The notes under the pieces are model-generated. The model saw only the letters and a program-made list of their open reading frames with translations, ran no database searches and was not told the origin of the DNA. From Fen-1273 sp963748405 (GTDB lineage Bacteria; Bacteroidota; Ignavibacteria; UBA10030; UBA6906), in assembly GCA_963748405.1 (NCBI GenBank), contig CAVVIT010000007.1, positions 372,001-436,000 on the forward strand: a DNA stretch of 64,000 bases. Reading direction: 5' to 3'. Below are positions 47,815 to 56,800 of this stretch, in pieces (positions within the stretch are counted from its first letter, which is position 1; every line of letters starts with the position of its first letter). The translations under genes were made by a program, and so were the position numbers.

Positions 47815-48819
47815 TCACGTGAGAACCCCCGCGTTCCGTGCAACATCGAGAATCTCCGGCCCCGTCGCCGTGCCTGTCTCCTTCAGCTTCCGCACGGTCA
47901 CGGAGGCGGCGTAGCACCCCAGCGCGGCCGCCTCGGCGAGCGTTCCCCCCGAGGCGAGCGCCGCAGCGATGGCCGCGACCGTCGCGTCTCCCGCCCCGAC
48001 GGTATCGACCGGTCCCCCGCTCACGAGCGCCGGTATGTCGGTGAAATCCTTTCCGTCGTACAGGAGTATTCCCTCGGCGCCCCGCGTCACGAACACCGGC
48101 TTCCCGCTCCGGACGGCGATCGAGCGGGCGTGGGAACGGACGTCCCCCTCCGGGTGCGAAGGGGCCTCCCCGGCGCCGATGCGCGCCGCTTCCCGGGCAT
48201 TGAGCTTCACGGTCATCCCCGTGAACGAAGCGCTCATCGTCCGCGCGTCGACGATGAACGGGACGCCGGGATGCTCCCGGGCGCAGTCGTTGAGCGCGCG
48301 GATCATTGCCTCCGTGTGGATCCCCCGGGCGAGCTGCTGGTTGACGACGACCGCGTCGAGCGCCGGGAGCGCAGACCGGATCAGGCGGGTGAGCGCGGCT
48401 TCCGAGTGCATCGCATTCCACCTGCCGAAGTCGATCCGTTCCTGCTCCGTGTCCCCCAGGTGGGGCTTCGCATACACCGGCGTATCCCAGAGGGCGTCCT
48501 GGACGAGAAGCCCCGATGTGTCGATTCCCCTCCCGGAGAGTATCGACGCCATCTCGCGTCCGAAGAGATCGTTCCCGACGACGCTGAATGCGCGGACGTG
48601 TCCCGTTCCGAGCGCCGCAATGTTCGCGGCGACATTTCCCGCTCCGCCGGGGGCATACCGCTGGGAGCGGACCCCGTGCGTCGGCTTCCCTGTTTCGAGC
48701 GAAAGCTCCCTCTCCCCGTCGTCGATCTCCCAGTACGCGTCAAGGCAGAAATCGCCGACGACGCCGATCGCGGCGCCGCCGATCCTGCCGAGAATCTCTT
48801 TGAGCCTGACCGATGTCAT
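47815..48819 (-). CDS. PfkB-family kinase, HldA/RfaE N-domain-like
   Basis: 334 residues. PfkB motifs: GGAGNVAANIAALG near residue 58 and VDTVGAGDATVAAIAAAL near 280; IGVVGDFCLDAYWEIDDGE resembles the start of D-glycero-beta-D-manno-heptose-7-phosphate kinase. It could phosphorylate heptose 7-phosphate for lipopolysaccharide core, or a related sugar. The HldE-type nucleotidyltransferase part is not present here. It lies between M1 peptidase and PlsC genes. Confidence 0.88.
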   Translation of the reverse strand: MTSVRLKEILGRIGGAAIGVVGDFCLDAYWEIDDGERELSLETGKPTHGVRSQRYAPGGAGNVAANIAALGTGHVRAFSVVGNDLFGREMASILSGRGIDTSGLLVQDALWDTPVYAKPHLGDTEQERIDFGRWNAMHSEAALTRLIRSALPALDAVVVNQQLARGIHTEAMIRALNDCAREHPGVPFIVDARTMSASFTGMTVKLNAREAARIGAGEAPSHPEGDVRSHARSIAVRSGKPVFVTRGAEGILLYDGKDFTDIPALVSGGPVDTVGAGDATVAAIAAALASGGTLAEAAALGCYAASVTVRKLKETGTATGPEILDVARNAGVLT

Positions 48820-48847
48820 CGGGGTTCCCGGTGAGAGGGGATGTCGT

Positions 48848-51292
48848 TCACTTGAAATACGGATCCAGGAGCGATCGCTCGGCCGCCGTCCAGGCGCGGG
48901 AACGGTACCATGCTTTCATGTTTTCCGCGACCGATGTCTGTTCCAGGAAATACGCGGCCACCGCGTCCGCCGGTGCCCGGAGCCTCCCGTTCGGATTGGC
49001 CATCGCGCTCGAGAGAGGCCCGAACAGCCTCCCGTCGCACACCCCGAGCCTCTTCAGCGCTTCGAGCGCGTTCACGCGCGTCATGAATTCGTAGGACACC
49101 CCCGCATACTCGAGAAGCCGGCCGACGGATGATGAGTCGCCCCCGCGGGCGCTGATCTCGTTCCAGAGCACGCTCACGCGGTTCCCGGTGCCGTGGACGT
49201 CCTTTGTGAGCGCCAGGTAGCGCGCGCGCTCTTCCGGGAATCGCCCCGCCAGGAGCTCAAGCGCGGCGGCGGTATTGGCGTAGGAAGAATCGGTGAGCAT
49301 CCCTTCGGCAGCCGTCCTGAGGGAGGGAAGCAGGGGGCCCGCGGCCGCCTGGAGCGCAGCACGCCGGACCGCCGCGGAGGTGTCCCCGAGGCCCCGCCTG
49401 ATGATCTCGACGCTCCGGGGATCGGCGTCTCCGGCGAGCTGCGAGAGTATTTCCTCCCGGATCGCGTGGAACGATTCCCTCTCGTACACGCGCGCCAGTA
49501 TCTCCCGTGTCGAAGCGATGTCCGCCTTCCGCATCTCCCGCACGGCGTCATACCTGTCGATCATCTCCGGCGCCCCGAGCGCCTGCGCGCGGAGCATTGC
49601 GGGGGTCTTCACGAAATCGACCGACTTGAGTATCCAGCCCCCGGGGTCAAACAGCACGAACGCGACCGCTCGGGAGCCCGGATTCGGCACCGTCACCGTC
49701 GTCGACTGTTCGGCGATGACCTGCGTCGTGCTGTCGTACGTCCCGTCGGCGTAATGGACCTCGAACGTGACGGGCATGCGGAAGAGCCCCGCGAGGTCGT
49801 CCTGAGGCTGCGTCTGGCGGACCGTGAACTGCGACTGCCGTCCGGGGAGTCCGCGCGCGGCGACGTCCGCAAACGTCACGCTGTAGGCGGGCTCTCCCCC
49901 CCTGTAGATCCACTCGTCGAAGAACCACCCGGGGCTGAGCCCCAGCGCGTCCTGGAATGCCTGGTAGAGGTCGTTGGTCTCGACGTTCCCGTAGGCGTGC
50001 GCCAGGAGATAATGCCGTATGACCCGGCGGAATTCCGCCCGGCCGAACGTCCGCATCATCATGTCGAGAACGGCCGATCCCTTCTGGTAGACGCGCGCGC
50101 TCCCCGCGGCGCCGTGGACGATGGGGAGCCTGTTCTGCCTCGAAGCCTCGAGCGCCGCCGTCTGTTCCTCCCTCCGCGCCCACTGGTACCACGCGTCCCC
50201 GTACACCGATTTCTGGAAGAGCTTTGCGTAGAACGTCGCGAAGCTCTCCTGCAGCCACGTTCCCGGACCGCTCCTGGCGGTGATGAAATCGCCGAACCAC
50301 TGGTGGGCGCACTCGTGTGCGCCCACGGCCACGTAGTTCCTGTCGAGAAACGAGCGCGTGTCCACGAGGAGGAAGTCGCCGAACACGGTCGCCGTGGTGT
50401 TCTCCATCCCGCCGTAGAGGAAATCCTGGACGGGGACCACGGAATAGGATTCCCAGGGGTAGGGGACGCCGGTCTCCGAGGCGAGGAAATCGACGATTGC
50501 GGCGGCGTACTCGTACGTCGGTGCGACCCTCCCGGGCTCCTCGGGATAATACCAGAGATTGACAGGGACGCCGGAGGCCGTGCGTATCGTCTTCACGCCG
50601 TACTTCCCTATGGCGAGCATGACGAGATAGGAGGAGTGCGGGTGCGTCATCCTGTAGTGCCAGGTCCGGGTCCCGTCCCCGTTGTCGCGGACGTCCACCC
50701 GCGTTCCGTTCGACAGGATGCTGTAGGCGCTGTCAAACGTGACGATCGTCTCTGTCGTCATCTTGTCGTTCGGCAGGTCGTAGCACGGGATCCAGTGCCT
50801 GTTGTCGATCCCCTGTCCCTGCGTCCAGATCTGTTTCCTGCTCATCCCCCGCGGGTCATCCCAGCCGACGAAATAGATTCCCCGGTCCGGCGTCGCCTCG
50901 TACGAGAACGTGATGCTGTCCTCCCCCTCCCACGCGAGCGGCGGATCCGGGTACACCGTCACACCGTCGGGGGATGTCCGGAAGGGGAGAGGCTTCCCGT
51001 TCAGCGTGCTTGCCAGTATGCTGATCCCCGGCCCGTTGAAGAATATCGAATCGACCCGGCTCCGGAGCGGCGTAAAGACGTGCGTGACCTTTCCCTTCAC
51101 GAGCCCGCGTGCGGCGTCGAACCTCACCTCCACCCGCATGTGCTTCATGTCGAGCGGGTGTTCCCCCGGCTCCGACCCCGGCTGGACGTACACGCGCGCC
51201 GTCGGGTATGCCGTCTCCTGGGCTTCTGTCTGCCCGGGCTGAATCGTCAGCGTGGATATTGCTATCGCCGATCGTACAATCAGAATCCTCAA
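48848..51292 (-). CDS. M1-family aminopeptidase with C-terminal HEAT-like region
   Basis: 814 residues. The zinc site VGAHECAHQWFGDF (HExxH at about 325-330) and the downstream Glu, with GGMENTTATVFGD as the exopeptidase (GAMEN-like) motif, identify gluzincin M1. The N-terminal beta domain starts at about 35, and helical repeat material follows from about residue 570. A weak signal-like segment (LIVRSAIAISTLTI) may direct export. The start codon is TTG inside a GATTGAG heptamer repeat, with GGAGG eight bases upstream; no other start lies in this frame between the upstream stop and the hydrophobic segment. Confidence 0.9.
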   Translation of the reverse strand: MRILIVRSAIAISTLTIQPGQTEAQETAYPTARVYVQPGSEPGEHPLDMKHMRVEVRFDAARGLVKGKVTHVFTPLRSRVDSIFFNGPGISILASTLNGKPLPFRTSPDGVTVYPDPPLAWEGEDSITFSYEATPDRGIYFVGWDDPRGMSRKQIWTQGQGIDNRHWIPCYDLPNDKMTTETIVTFDSAYSILSNGTRVDVRDNGDGTRTWHYRMTHPHSSYLVMLAIGKYGVKTIRTASGVPVNLWYYPEEPGRVAPTYEYAAAIVDFLASETGVPYPWESYSVVPVQDFLYGGMENTTATVFGDFLLVDTRSFLDRNYVAVGAHECAHQWFGDFITARSGPGTWLQESFATFYAKLFQKSVYGDAWYQWARREEQTAALEASRQNRLPIVHGAAGSARVYQKGSAVLDMMMRTFGRAEFRRVIRHYLLAHAYGNVETNDLYQAFQDALGLSPGWFFDEWIYRGGEPAYSVTFADVAARGLPGRQSQFTVRQTQPQDDLAGLFRMPVTFEVHYADGTYDSTTQVIAEQSTTVTVPNPGSRAVAFVLFDPGGWILKSVDFVKTPAMLRAQALGAPEMIDRYDAVREMRKADIASTREILARVYERESFHAIREEILSQLAGDADPRSVEIIRRGLGDTSAAVRRAALQAAAGPLLPSLRTAAEGMLTDSSYANTAAALELLAGRFPEERARYLALTKDVHGTGNRVSVLWNEISARGGDSSSVGRLLEYAGVSYEFMTRVNALEALKRLGVCDGRLFGPLSSAMANPNGRLRAPADAVAAYFLEQTSVAENMKAWYRSRAWTAAERSLLDPYFK

Positions 51293-51318
51293 TCCTCAAT
51301 CCTCCATCTTCAATCCAG
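51284..51318. repeat. Five tandem heptamers, copy 2
   Basis: AATCCTC, AATCCTC, AATCCTC, CATCTTC and AATCCAG in perfect seven-base register from 51284 to 51318. On the minus strand these read GATTGAG-like and supply both the ribosome binding site and the TTG start codon of the M1 peptidase. The same heptad type occurs at 31605-31645. Confidence 0.65.
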
Positions 51319-51325
51319 ATAATCG

Positions 51326-54142
51326 TCAATAATTGAGAATCTTCCCTTTATTTAGAGCGGGAAGTCCTTCCTTCATCCACGCAGGCGCCGGTTTGTCCAT
51401 CAGGTAATGATCGAAGAACGAAAGCATCCTGATGGAAAGATCTTTCCTGTTCTTCCTCTGGACGAGGTTGTGCGCTTCCCCGTTGTAGACGAGCATCCAG
51501 ACCGGACGGCCGAGCCTCCTGAGGGCGTTGTAGAATTCGATTCCCTGGTACCACGGCACGGCCCCGTCGGCGTCGTTATTCATCATGAGAAGGGGAGTCC
51601 TGACGCTGTCGGCGCGGAACAGGGGGGAGTTCTCGATGTAGAGGTCCGGCCGCTGCCAGAGCGTCGCCCCGATCCGGCTCTGCTCCTTCTCGTACTGGAA
51701 CATCCGCGCCAGGCCGGATTCCCACCGGATCCCGCCGTACGCGCTCGTCATGTTGGAGACCGCGGCGCCGGCCATCGCCGCCCGGAACATGTTCGTTCTC
51801 GTCACCAGGAACGCGGTCTGGTATCCTCCCCAGCTCTGGCCCTGCAGGGCCATCCTGCCGGCGTCCACGAATCCCCTCGCGACGAGCGATTTCACCCCCG
51901 GGATGATGCAGTCGTACGCGCTCTTCCCCGGGTATCCCACCCTGTAACGGATGTCGGGGACGAATATCAGGTATCCCCTGCTGACGTAGAGCGCGATGTT
52001 GACCGTCGAGGCGCTGGGGGCGGGAGCGATGTACCTGTGGAGGAGGTCCGAGTTTCTCTCGTAGTAGTACACGATGAGAGGATACTTCTTCGCCGGATCG
52101 AACCCCTCGGGTTTGTACAGGAGTCCGTCGATCGGTTTTCCGTCCCCGGCCTTCCAGCTGACGAGCCCGACCGTCCCCCAGAGGTACTGTTTCTGCTGCG
52201 GGTTGCTGTCGCTGATCCTCACGGGGGAGGTGAACGCGGTGTCCGTCACGTACAGATCTGTCGGCTCGCTGAACGATTCCCGTTCGAATATCATCCGGCC
52301 GGCGTGGAGGGCTCTGGCCGCCATGGCGTACACGTGCGGCGTCATCACCAGGGGAACGGGGGGGGCCTCCTTTCCCGCCGCCGCGCGGGTAAACCCGGCG
52401 GATTTGTCTCTCTCCGAGAATGCACGGAGGAGCATCATCTGCCCCGGAGTGAGGAAGCGTTCCTCCGGGTCGAGGCGAACGTAGTGGTAACGGACCTGTG
52501 AGGCTCTCCCGCTTCCCGCCGTCAGGCACCGTGCGGGTGTCCTGCCGGAGGGATCCGCACCCCATATGTCGAACCTGTCGTAGACGAGAAACAGGCTGTC
52601 GCGGCCGATCCATCCCGGCGACCCGTACGGAGGCGGATAGGCGGGGACGTCGCTCAGTTCGTCGTAGAGCGGGTGGCGTACCCCCGCGGTCATGTTGACG
52701 GGCTTTCCCCCTCCGGAGAGCGGGAGCGCGAAGTAGTTCTTCTGCTTCCCGTCGAACCACGTGACGAACCGTCCGCCGGGGGAGAGGCTCACGCCTCCCC
52801 TCACATGCGTGAGGAGCTTCGTGCGGGCGCCCGTGGTCATGTCGACAGCATAGACGTCGTAGGAGGGGACCCCCTCCCATGTTTCCTCGCGGCTGTACGG
52901 GAGGCTGGTCATCCCGAGCGCGAGCGGGGCATTCCCCTCGTCCCCCGTTACGGCCGAGGGGAGAGCCGTGTCGGCAATCTGTATGAACCGGCCCGGTCCG
53001 ATGTTGAACACCGCGGCGTACGAGCGTTTCTTTTCCTCGTCCAGGTTCTTGAGCTGCTGTGACTGTATATGGCCGTCCGTCCAGCTCCACACGTCCAGTT
53101 TCGCCGTCTCCTCCTCGATGAGCGTCGTGTCGTCGGGGAGGGGGACAGGTGCCGTTCCGAAGAAGAGCCGCGTGCCGTCTTTCGAAAACGAAACGGATCC
53201 GTTCTCGCTGACAAGCCAGTGGGCGTACATCCCGTGTGTGAGCGTATCCACGACGGGCCGGGCGCTGTCGGAGCCGGCCTTCCAGTAGTACAGCGCGTAG
53301 AACCGCTGTTTGGATTTCGACGTGTCCCTGTCCGCGACGAACGCCGCCTGCGTTCCCGCGTCGTCCCAGGCCGGCTGCCTGTACGAGCCGTGCCCGAGTG
53401 CGATCGTGTCCGTCTTCCCCGTCGCCGTCGAGAAGACGAACACCCCCGCGCTCGCGGTGCTGTCGTTCCCGGTGGTCGTGACGATGAGCCGCCTGCCGTC
53501 CCGGCTCAGCGCGTAGTCCCGGGCGAAGGGAAACGCATGTTCCCTGCCGCTCGAGAGCTCCCTCATCACGACCGTCGTCCCTTTTTCGTCCTTCTTCTCA
53601 TCCGATTTGTCGTCGTCGGCGTCCCCCCCGTGCGGACGGCTCTTTTTCGACGTGTCCGGTGCGGCTTTCTCGAGCTGGTAGGCGACCCAGCCTGATCCCT
53701 TCTCGGGAAGTTTGAATGATTTCACGCGGGGGATTCTCTGGACCTCGTGCGTCGCCAGATGGAGTATGCCGAGCGAATCTTTCGGCGCGTCGTCCCCCTT
53801 CTTCTTCTCGTCCCGCGCCTTCTTGATCGCCGAAAAGAAGGGCCTGACAATGAACACCGCGTAGTCGGAGCTTTCGGTGAACTTTCCTCCGGTGCCCCGT
53901 GCGATCGTGTCGGTCGTTCCCCCTGCGGCCGTGTAGACGACGAGCCGCGAATCCCCTTCCTGGGGCTCGAGCGTGTACATCACCCGGGTGCCGTCATTGG
54001 CGACCGATTCGCCGGTCAGGCGGATCCACGAATCGTAGACCTCGTGGCCGAGCGGTTTCTTTGACGTCTCACCCCCCCGGAGGGGGAGAGCGACGACAAG
54101 GAGGACGAACACCGGCCCGCACGCGCGCGTGAATATTCCCAT
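51326..54142 (-). CDS. S9-family prolyl oligopeptidase-type peptidase, exported
   Basis: 938 residues; signal peptide MGIFTRACGPVFVLLVVALP. The N-terminal beta-propeller part contains WD-like blocks (residues about 40-600). The catalytic alpha/beta domain has the nucleophile Ser770 in LQGQSWGGYQTAF, an Asp candidate in LMMNNDADGAVPWYQG and a His candidate in YNGEAHNLVQ. KYPLIVYYYERNSDLLHRY is also typical of S9. It would cleave oligopeptides in the periplasm. Charged lysine/aspartate-rich loops near 115 and 170 look like surface insertions. Confidence 0.94.
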   Translation of the reverse strand: MGIFTRACGPVFVLLVVALPLRGGETSKKPLGHEVYDSWIRLTGESVANDGTRVMYTLEPQEGDSRLVVYTAAGGTTDTIARGTGGKFTESSDYAVFIVRPFFSAIKKARDEKKKGDDAPKDSLGILHLATHEVQRIPRVKSFKLPEKGSGWVAYQLEKAAPDTSKKSRPHGGDADDDKSDEKKDEKGTTVVMRELSSGREHAFPFARDYALSRDGRRLIVTTTGNDSTASAGVFVFSTATGKTDTIALGHGSYRQPAWDDAGTQAAFVADRDTSKSKQRFYALYYWKAGSDSARPVVDTLTHGMYAHWLVSENGSVSFSKDGTRLFFGTAPVPLPDDTTLIEEETAKLDVWSWTDGHIQSQQLKNLDEEKKRSYAAVFNIGPGRFIQIADTALPSAVTGDEGNAPLALGMTSLPYSREETWEGVPSYDVYAVDMTTGARTKLLTHVRGGVSLSPGGRFVTWFDGKQKNYFALPLSGGGKPVNMTAGVRHPLYDELSDVPAYPPPYGSPGWIGRDSLFLVYDRFDIWGADPSGRTPARCLTAGSGRASQVRYHYVRLDPEERFLTPGQMMLLRAFSERDKSAGFTRAAAGKEAPPVPLVMTPHVYAMAARALHAGRMIFERESFSEPTDLYVTDTAFTSPVRISDSNPQQKQYLWGTVGLVSWKAGDGKPIDGLLYKPEGFDPAKKYPLIVYYYERNSDLLHRYIAPAPSASTVNIALYVSRGYLIFVPDIRYRVGYPGKSAYDCIIPGVKSLVARGFVDAGRMALQGQSWGGYQTAFLVTRTNMFRAAMAGAAVSNMTSAYGGIRWESGLARMFQYEKEQSRIGATLWQRPDLYIENSPLFRADSVRTPLLMMNNDADGAVPWYQGIEFYNALRRLGRPVWMLVYNGEAHNLVQRKNRKDLSIRMLSFFDHYLMDKPAPAWMKEGLPALNKGKILNY

Positions 54143-54160
54143 GGTTCTTCCCGCCTCCGT

Positions 54161-56800
54161 TTATGTATACCGCAGTGTCACGTCCGTGATGCTTCCCGGG
54201 GGAAGCAGGTATCGGCGCAGGTTCTTCTCGTTCCCCGACGGCCACGGGGCCAGGGCGATGGATTCCCTGCTGTCGACGGTGAGCTCCCCCGTGCATCCGG
54301 GGGGCATCGCCAGCGTGAGCTTCCGGTCCCCCCGCTTTCCCTCCGACGTGAAATGCAGGTCTCCCCGGACCGTCGGCACGGTGAGCGCGAGGCGCTCCAG
54401 GTCGGCCGGCTGGGGGCGCACCATGCACCGCGCGAACCCCGGATCGATCGGCTGGATCCCCGCAAGGGCCATGTACAGGATGTACAGCGGGACGGGGCAG
54501 CTGTGGCTCATGACCGATCCCCCGTCCGGGTGTTCCACCCAGAATTCCTGGAGCGTGTTGTTGAACTTCACGGAATCCATCGCCGACCACCTGGTCCGGA
54601 AGTCGTTCAGTATCACGTCCGTGCGTCCCCCTTTGGCGAGCGCCCAGAGCCTCCAGCAGGCGTTCGCCGGGTACGAGAACCCCATCGTCGGCGGGGATTC
54701 CGCGAGCAGGGACAGGGCTTTCCCGGTCCGCCCTCCCGGGCAGAGGTCGTACAGTATGCCGAGCGCGAGCGACCGGTCGCATGTCCGCGATTCTCCCTCT
54801 TCCTTTGCCCACGGGCGGTTCGCGACGTAGACCCCTTCCGTTTCGTCCCAGAACGTCTCACGCGTCCTGGCCAGGAGAGCCCCGGCGAATGCGAGTGATT
54901 CCTTCTCCCATCCCGTTTCGCCGAACGTACGGCAGAGCGGGGCCAGCGCGTGCGTGAGCATCGCGGCGGCGTACAGGTTGAACGCGCACTGCTTGTGCTT
55001 CTGTTGCTTGTACGCCAGGTGGTCGATGTATACCGAGGGGACGCCGAGGTGTTCGACGGGAAGAAGGCCGTCGTCGCGCCTGAGAGACCGGATGTACGTG
55101 AAGAATTTGACGAGCCGCGGGAACGGCTCCCGGAGCGCCTCGCGGTCCCCCGTGTAGAGGTAATGGTGCATGCAGTCGAAGACGAACCCGATCCCGTGAT
55201 CGAGGAGCGGGCCCCAGTAGGAGACCTGTATCTGGCGCTCCCAGAGCCGCGCGAGCCTGTCGTACGCCGGCCAGCAGTCGAGGAAAAACCCTTCGCTCGT
55301 GATCCCCTGGCTGAACGTCTTCAGGAACCGGGCGGGCTGGGCCGTCTCGCCGAACGCGAGGTACACAGCGTGGAGCTGGTGGCTCCCGTCGCCGCTGTAC
55401 TGCTGCCTCTCGCGCCCCATCCCGTCGACGGCGAGCTCGTGTATCGAGTTGTTGACCGTGTTGATCGATGCGCTGATAAGGGCGTTCACCGCGGCGTCGC
55501 TCGTCGACGCTTCGGGAACCCTCTTCCACGCGTACGTCCGGCGCCGGAGCCCGGGGTCCTTCACCGTGACGGTCCCGGGACCTCCCCGTATGTGCATCTG
55601 GAGCCACTTGACCGCCTCGTAGTCGAACGTCTCGAACGTGGCCGGCCCGCCGGCCGAGGTGAATCGCGCCCACGCGTTGTAGTGCGTGTTGAGGAGTATG
55701 GACCGCGACGGGTCGTGGTGCTCCTGCACCATGAGCTCCACGATCGTCCCCGCGGGAGCGTCGATCGAGAACCTCGGCCAGCCGATCGATTCCTCGTCGA
55801 ACTCGAACGTCAGGACGGACCCCTCGCCCTCCCGGAGCGTTACCGTCCACTCGTGATCGGAGCGCGCTTCGGCGGGGGTGCCGGGCGCGACGCTGCAGGC
55901 GTCGGGTGTGAGTATTGCGAAATATTCTTCCGGGCGTACGCGCCAGGAGAGGAAGAAGGATGACGCGAGACGCCGCGCGGGGACGATGGACTCCCGCATG
56001 AGCGGGATGCTCCTGGGGCGGAGCCCGCACTGCGCGGGGTCGCCCCTCAGGTCGAGCGCATATTCGTGGTAACCGGCGGCGATCGGTGTCGAGGCCGGCG
56101 ACGAATCGGGAAGGATCATCGGCGCCGTCCAGCCCGCCCCGGGGGAGAATCCCGGCGACTCCCACCCCGCGGGGTGGAGCCGTGCGTCGAAATCCTCCTG
56201 CAGGGAGCGCACGTACCATCTCTTGTAGTGTCCGGCCTGCCAGGAACGCGCGTGGTGGGAGAGCCACGAGGCGTCGGAGACGATCTGTGTCTGCGCGCCG
56301 TCCGTCGTTTCAATGTCCAGCCGGAATATGAATCCCGGCTTCCCCGCCGGTGACGTCCCGTCGCCGTGCCCGAAATACAGCGCCGTCGCGGCGATGACGT
56401 TTTCCCCCTTGCCGAGCGCGGGGGCGATGTCCAGCGGATCGACCTCCAGCCAGCGCGGGTCCGACGGGGCGGGGCCCCACTGTATGCGCGCGCCGTTGAC
56501 GCAGAGGAGATAGCGGCTGTCGGCGCAGATCCACCCCCTGGCGCTCCGCACGGGGGCGCCGAGCGTGAAAGTTTTGCGGAAGAGGACGAATGTGTTCGGG
56601 AGTGTCCTTCCGGAGGGGTACCAGATCCACCGGGCGGGGGAGAGGTCGAGTTCTTTGTCCGTCACTGTCGGGCCGGGGAGAAGGAGGGGGGTGCCCTGCG
56701 GGAGGGGGGCGCCCCTCGCCCCTCCGTTGGTCTCGACAAGTGCCGCGGGGACGCCGAGAGCCATCCAAGTAAAGAAATCCCGTCGCGTGAGTCCGCTCAT
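54161..56800 (-). CDS. GH78-like alpha-L-rhamnosidase, Tat-exported
   Basis: 879 residues. The start MSGLTRRDFFTWMALGV is a twin-arginine signal. Beta-sandwich domains follow (WIWYPSGRTLPNTFVLFRKT, WICADSRYLLCVNGARI), then the helical toroid with VDGMGRERQQYSGDGSHQLHA (position of the general acid motif of GH78), QVSYWGPLLDHGIGFVFDCM and LQEFWVEHPDGGSVMSHSC, and a C-terminal beta domain. It would release rhamnose or a similar sugar outside the cytoplasm. The start shares a base with the stop of the GH47 gene (TGATG), with AAGG upstream. Confidence 0.9.
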   Translation of the reverse strand: MSGLTRRDFFTWMALGVPAALVETNGGARGAPLPQGTPLLLPGPTVTDKELDLSPARWIWYPSGRTLPNTFVLFRKTFTLGAPVRSARGWICADSRYLLCVNGARIQWGPAPSDPRWLEVDPLDIAPALGKGENVIAATALYFGHGDGTSPAGKPGFIFRLDIETTDGAQTQIVSDASWLSHHARSWQAGHYKRWYVRSLQEDFDARLHPAGWESPGFSPGAGWTAPMILPDSSPASTPIAAGYHEYALDLRGDPAQCGLRPRSIPLMRESIVPARRLASSFFLSWRVRPEEYFAILTPDACSVAPGTPAEARSDHEWTVTLREGEGSVLTFEFDEESIGWPRFSIDAPAGTIVELMVQEHHDPSRSILLNTHYNAWARFTSAGGPATFETFDYEAVKWLQMHIRGGPGTVTVKDPGLRRRTYAWKRVPEASTSDAAVNALISASINTVNNSIHELAVDGMGRERQQYSGDGSHQLHAVYLAFGETAQPARFLKTFSQGITSEGFFLDCWPAYDRLARLWERQIQVSYWGPLLDHGIGFVFDCMHHYLYTGDREALREPFPRLVKFFTYIRSLRRDDGLLPVEHLGVPSVYIDHLAYKQQKHKQCAFNLYAAAMLTHALAPLCRTFGETGWEKESLAFAGALLARTRETFWDETEGVYVANRPWAKEEGESRTCDRSLALGILYDLCPGGRTGKALSLLAESPPTMGFSYPANACWRLWALAKGGRTDVILNDFRTRWSAMDSVKFNNTLQEFWVEHPDGGSVMSHSCPVPLYILYMALAGIQPIDPGFARCMVRPQPADLERLALTVPTVRGDLHFTSEGKRGDRKLTLAMPPGCTGELTVDSRESIALAPWPSGNEKNLRRYLLPPGSITDVTLRYT

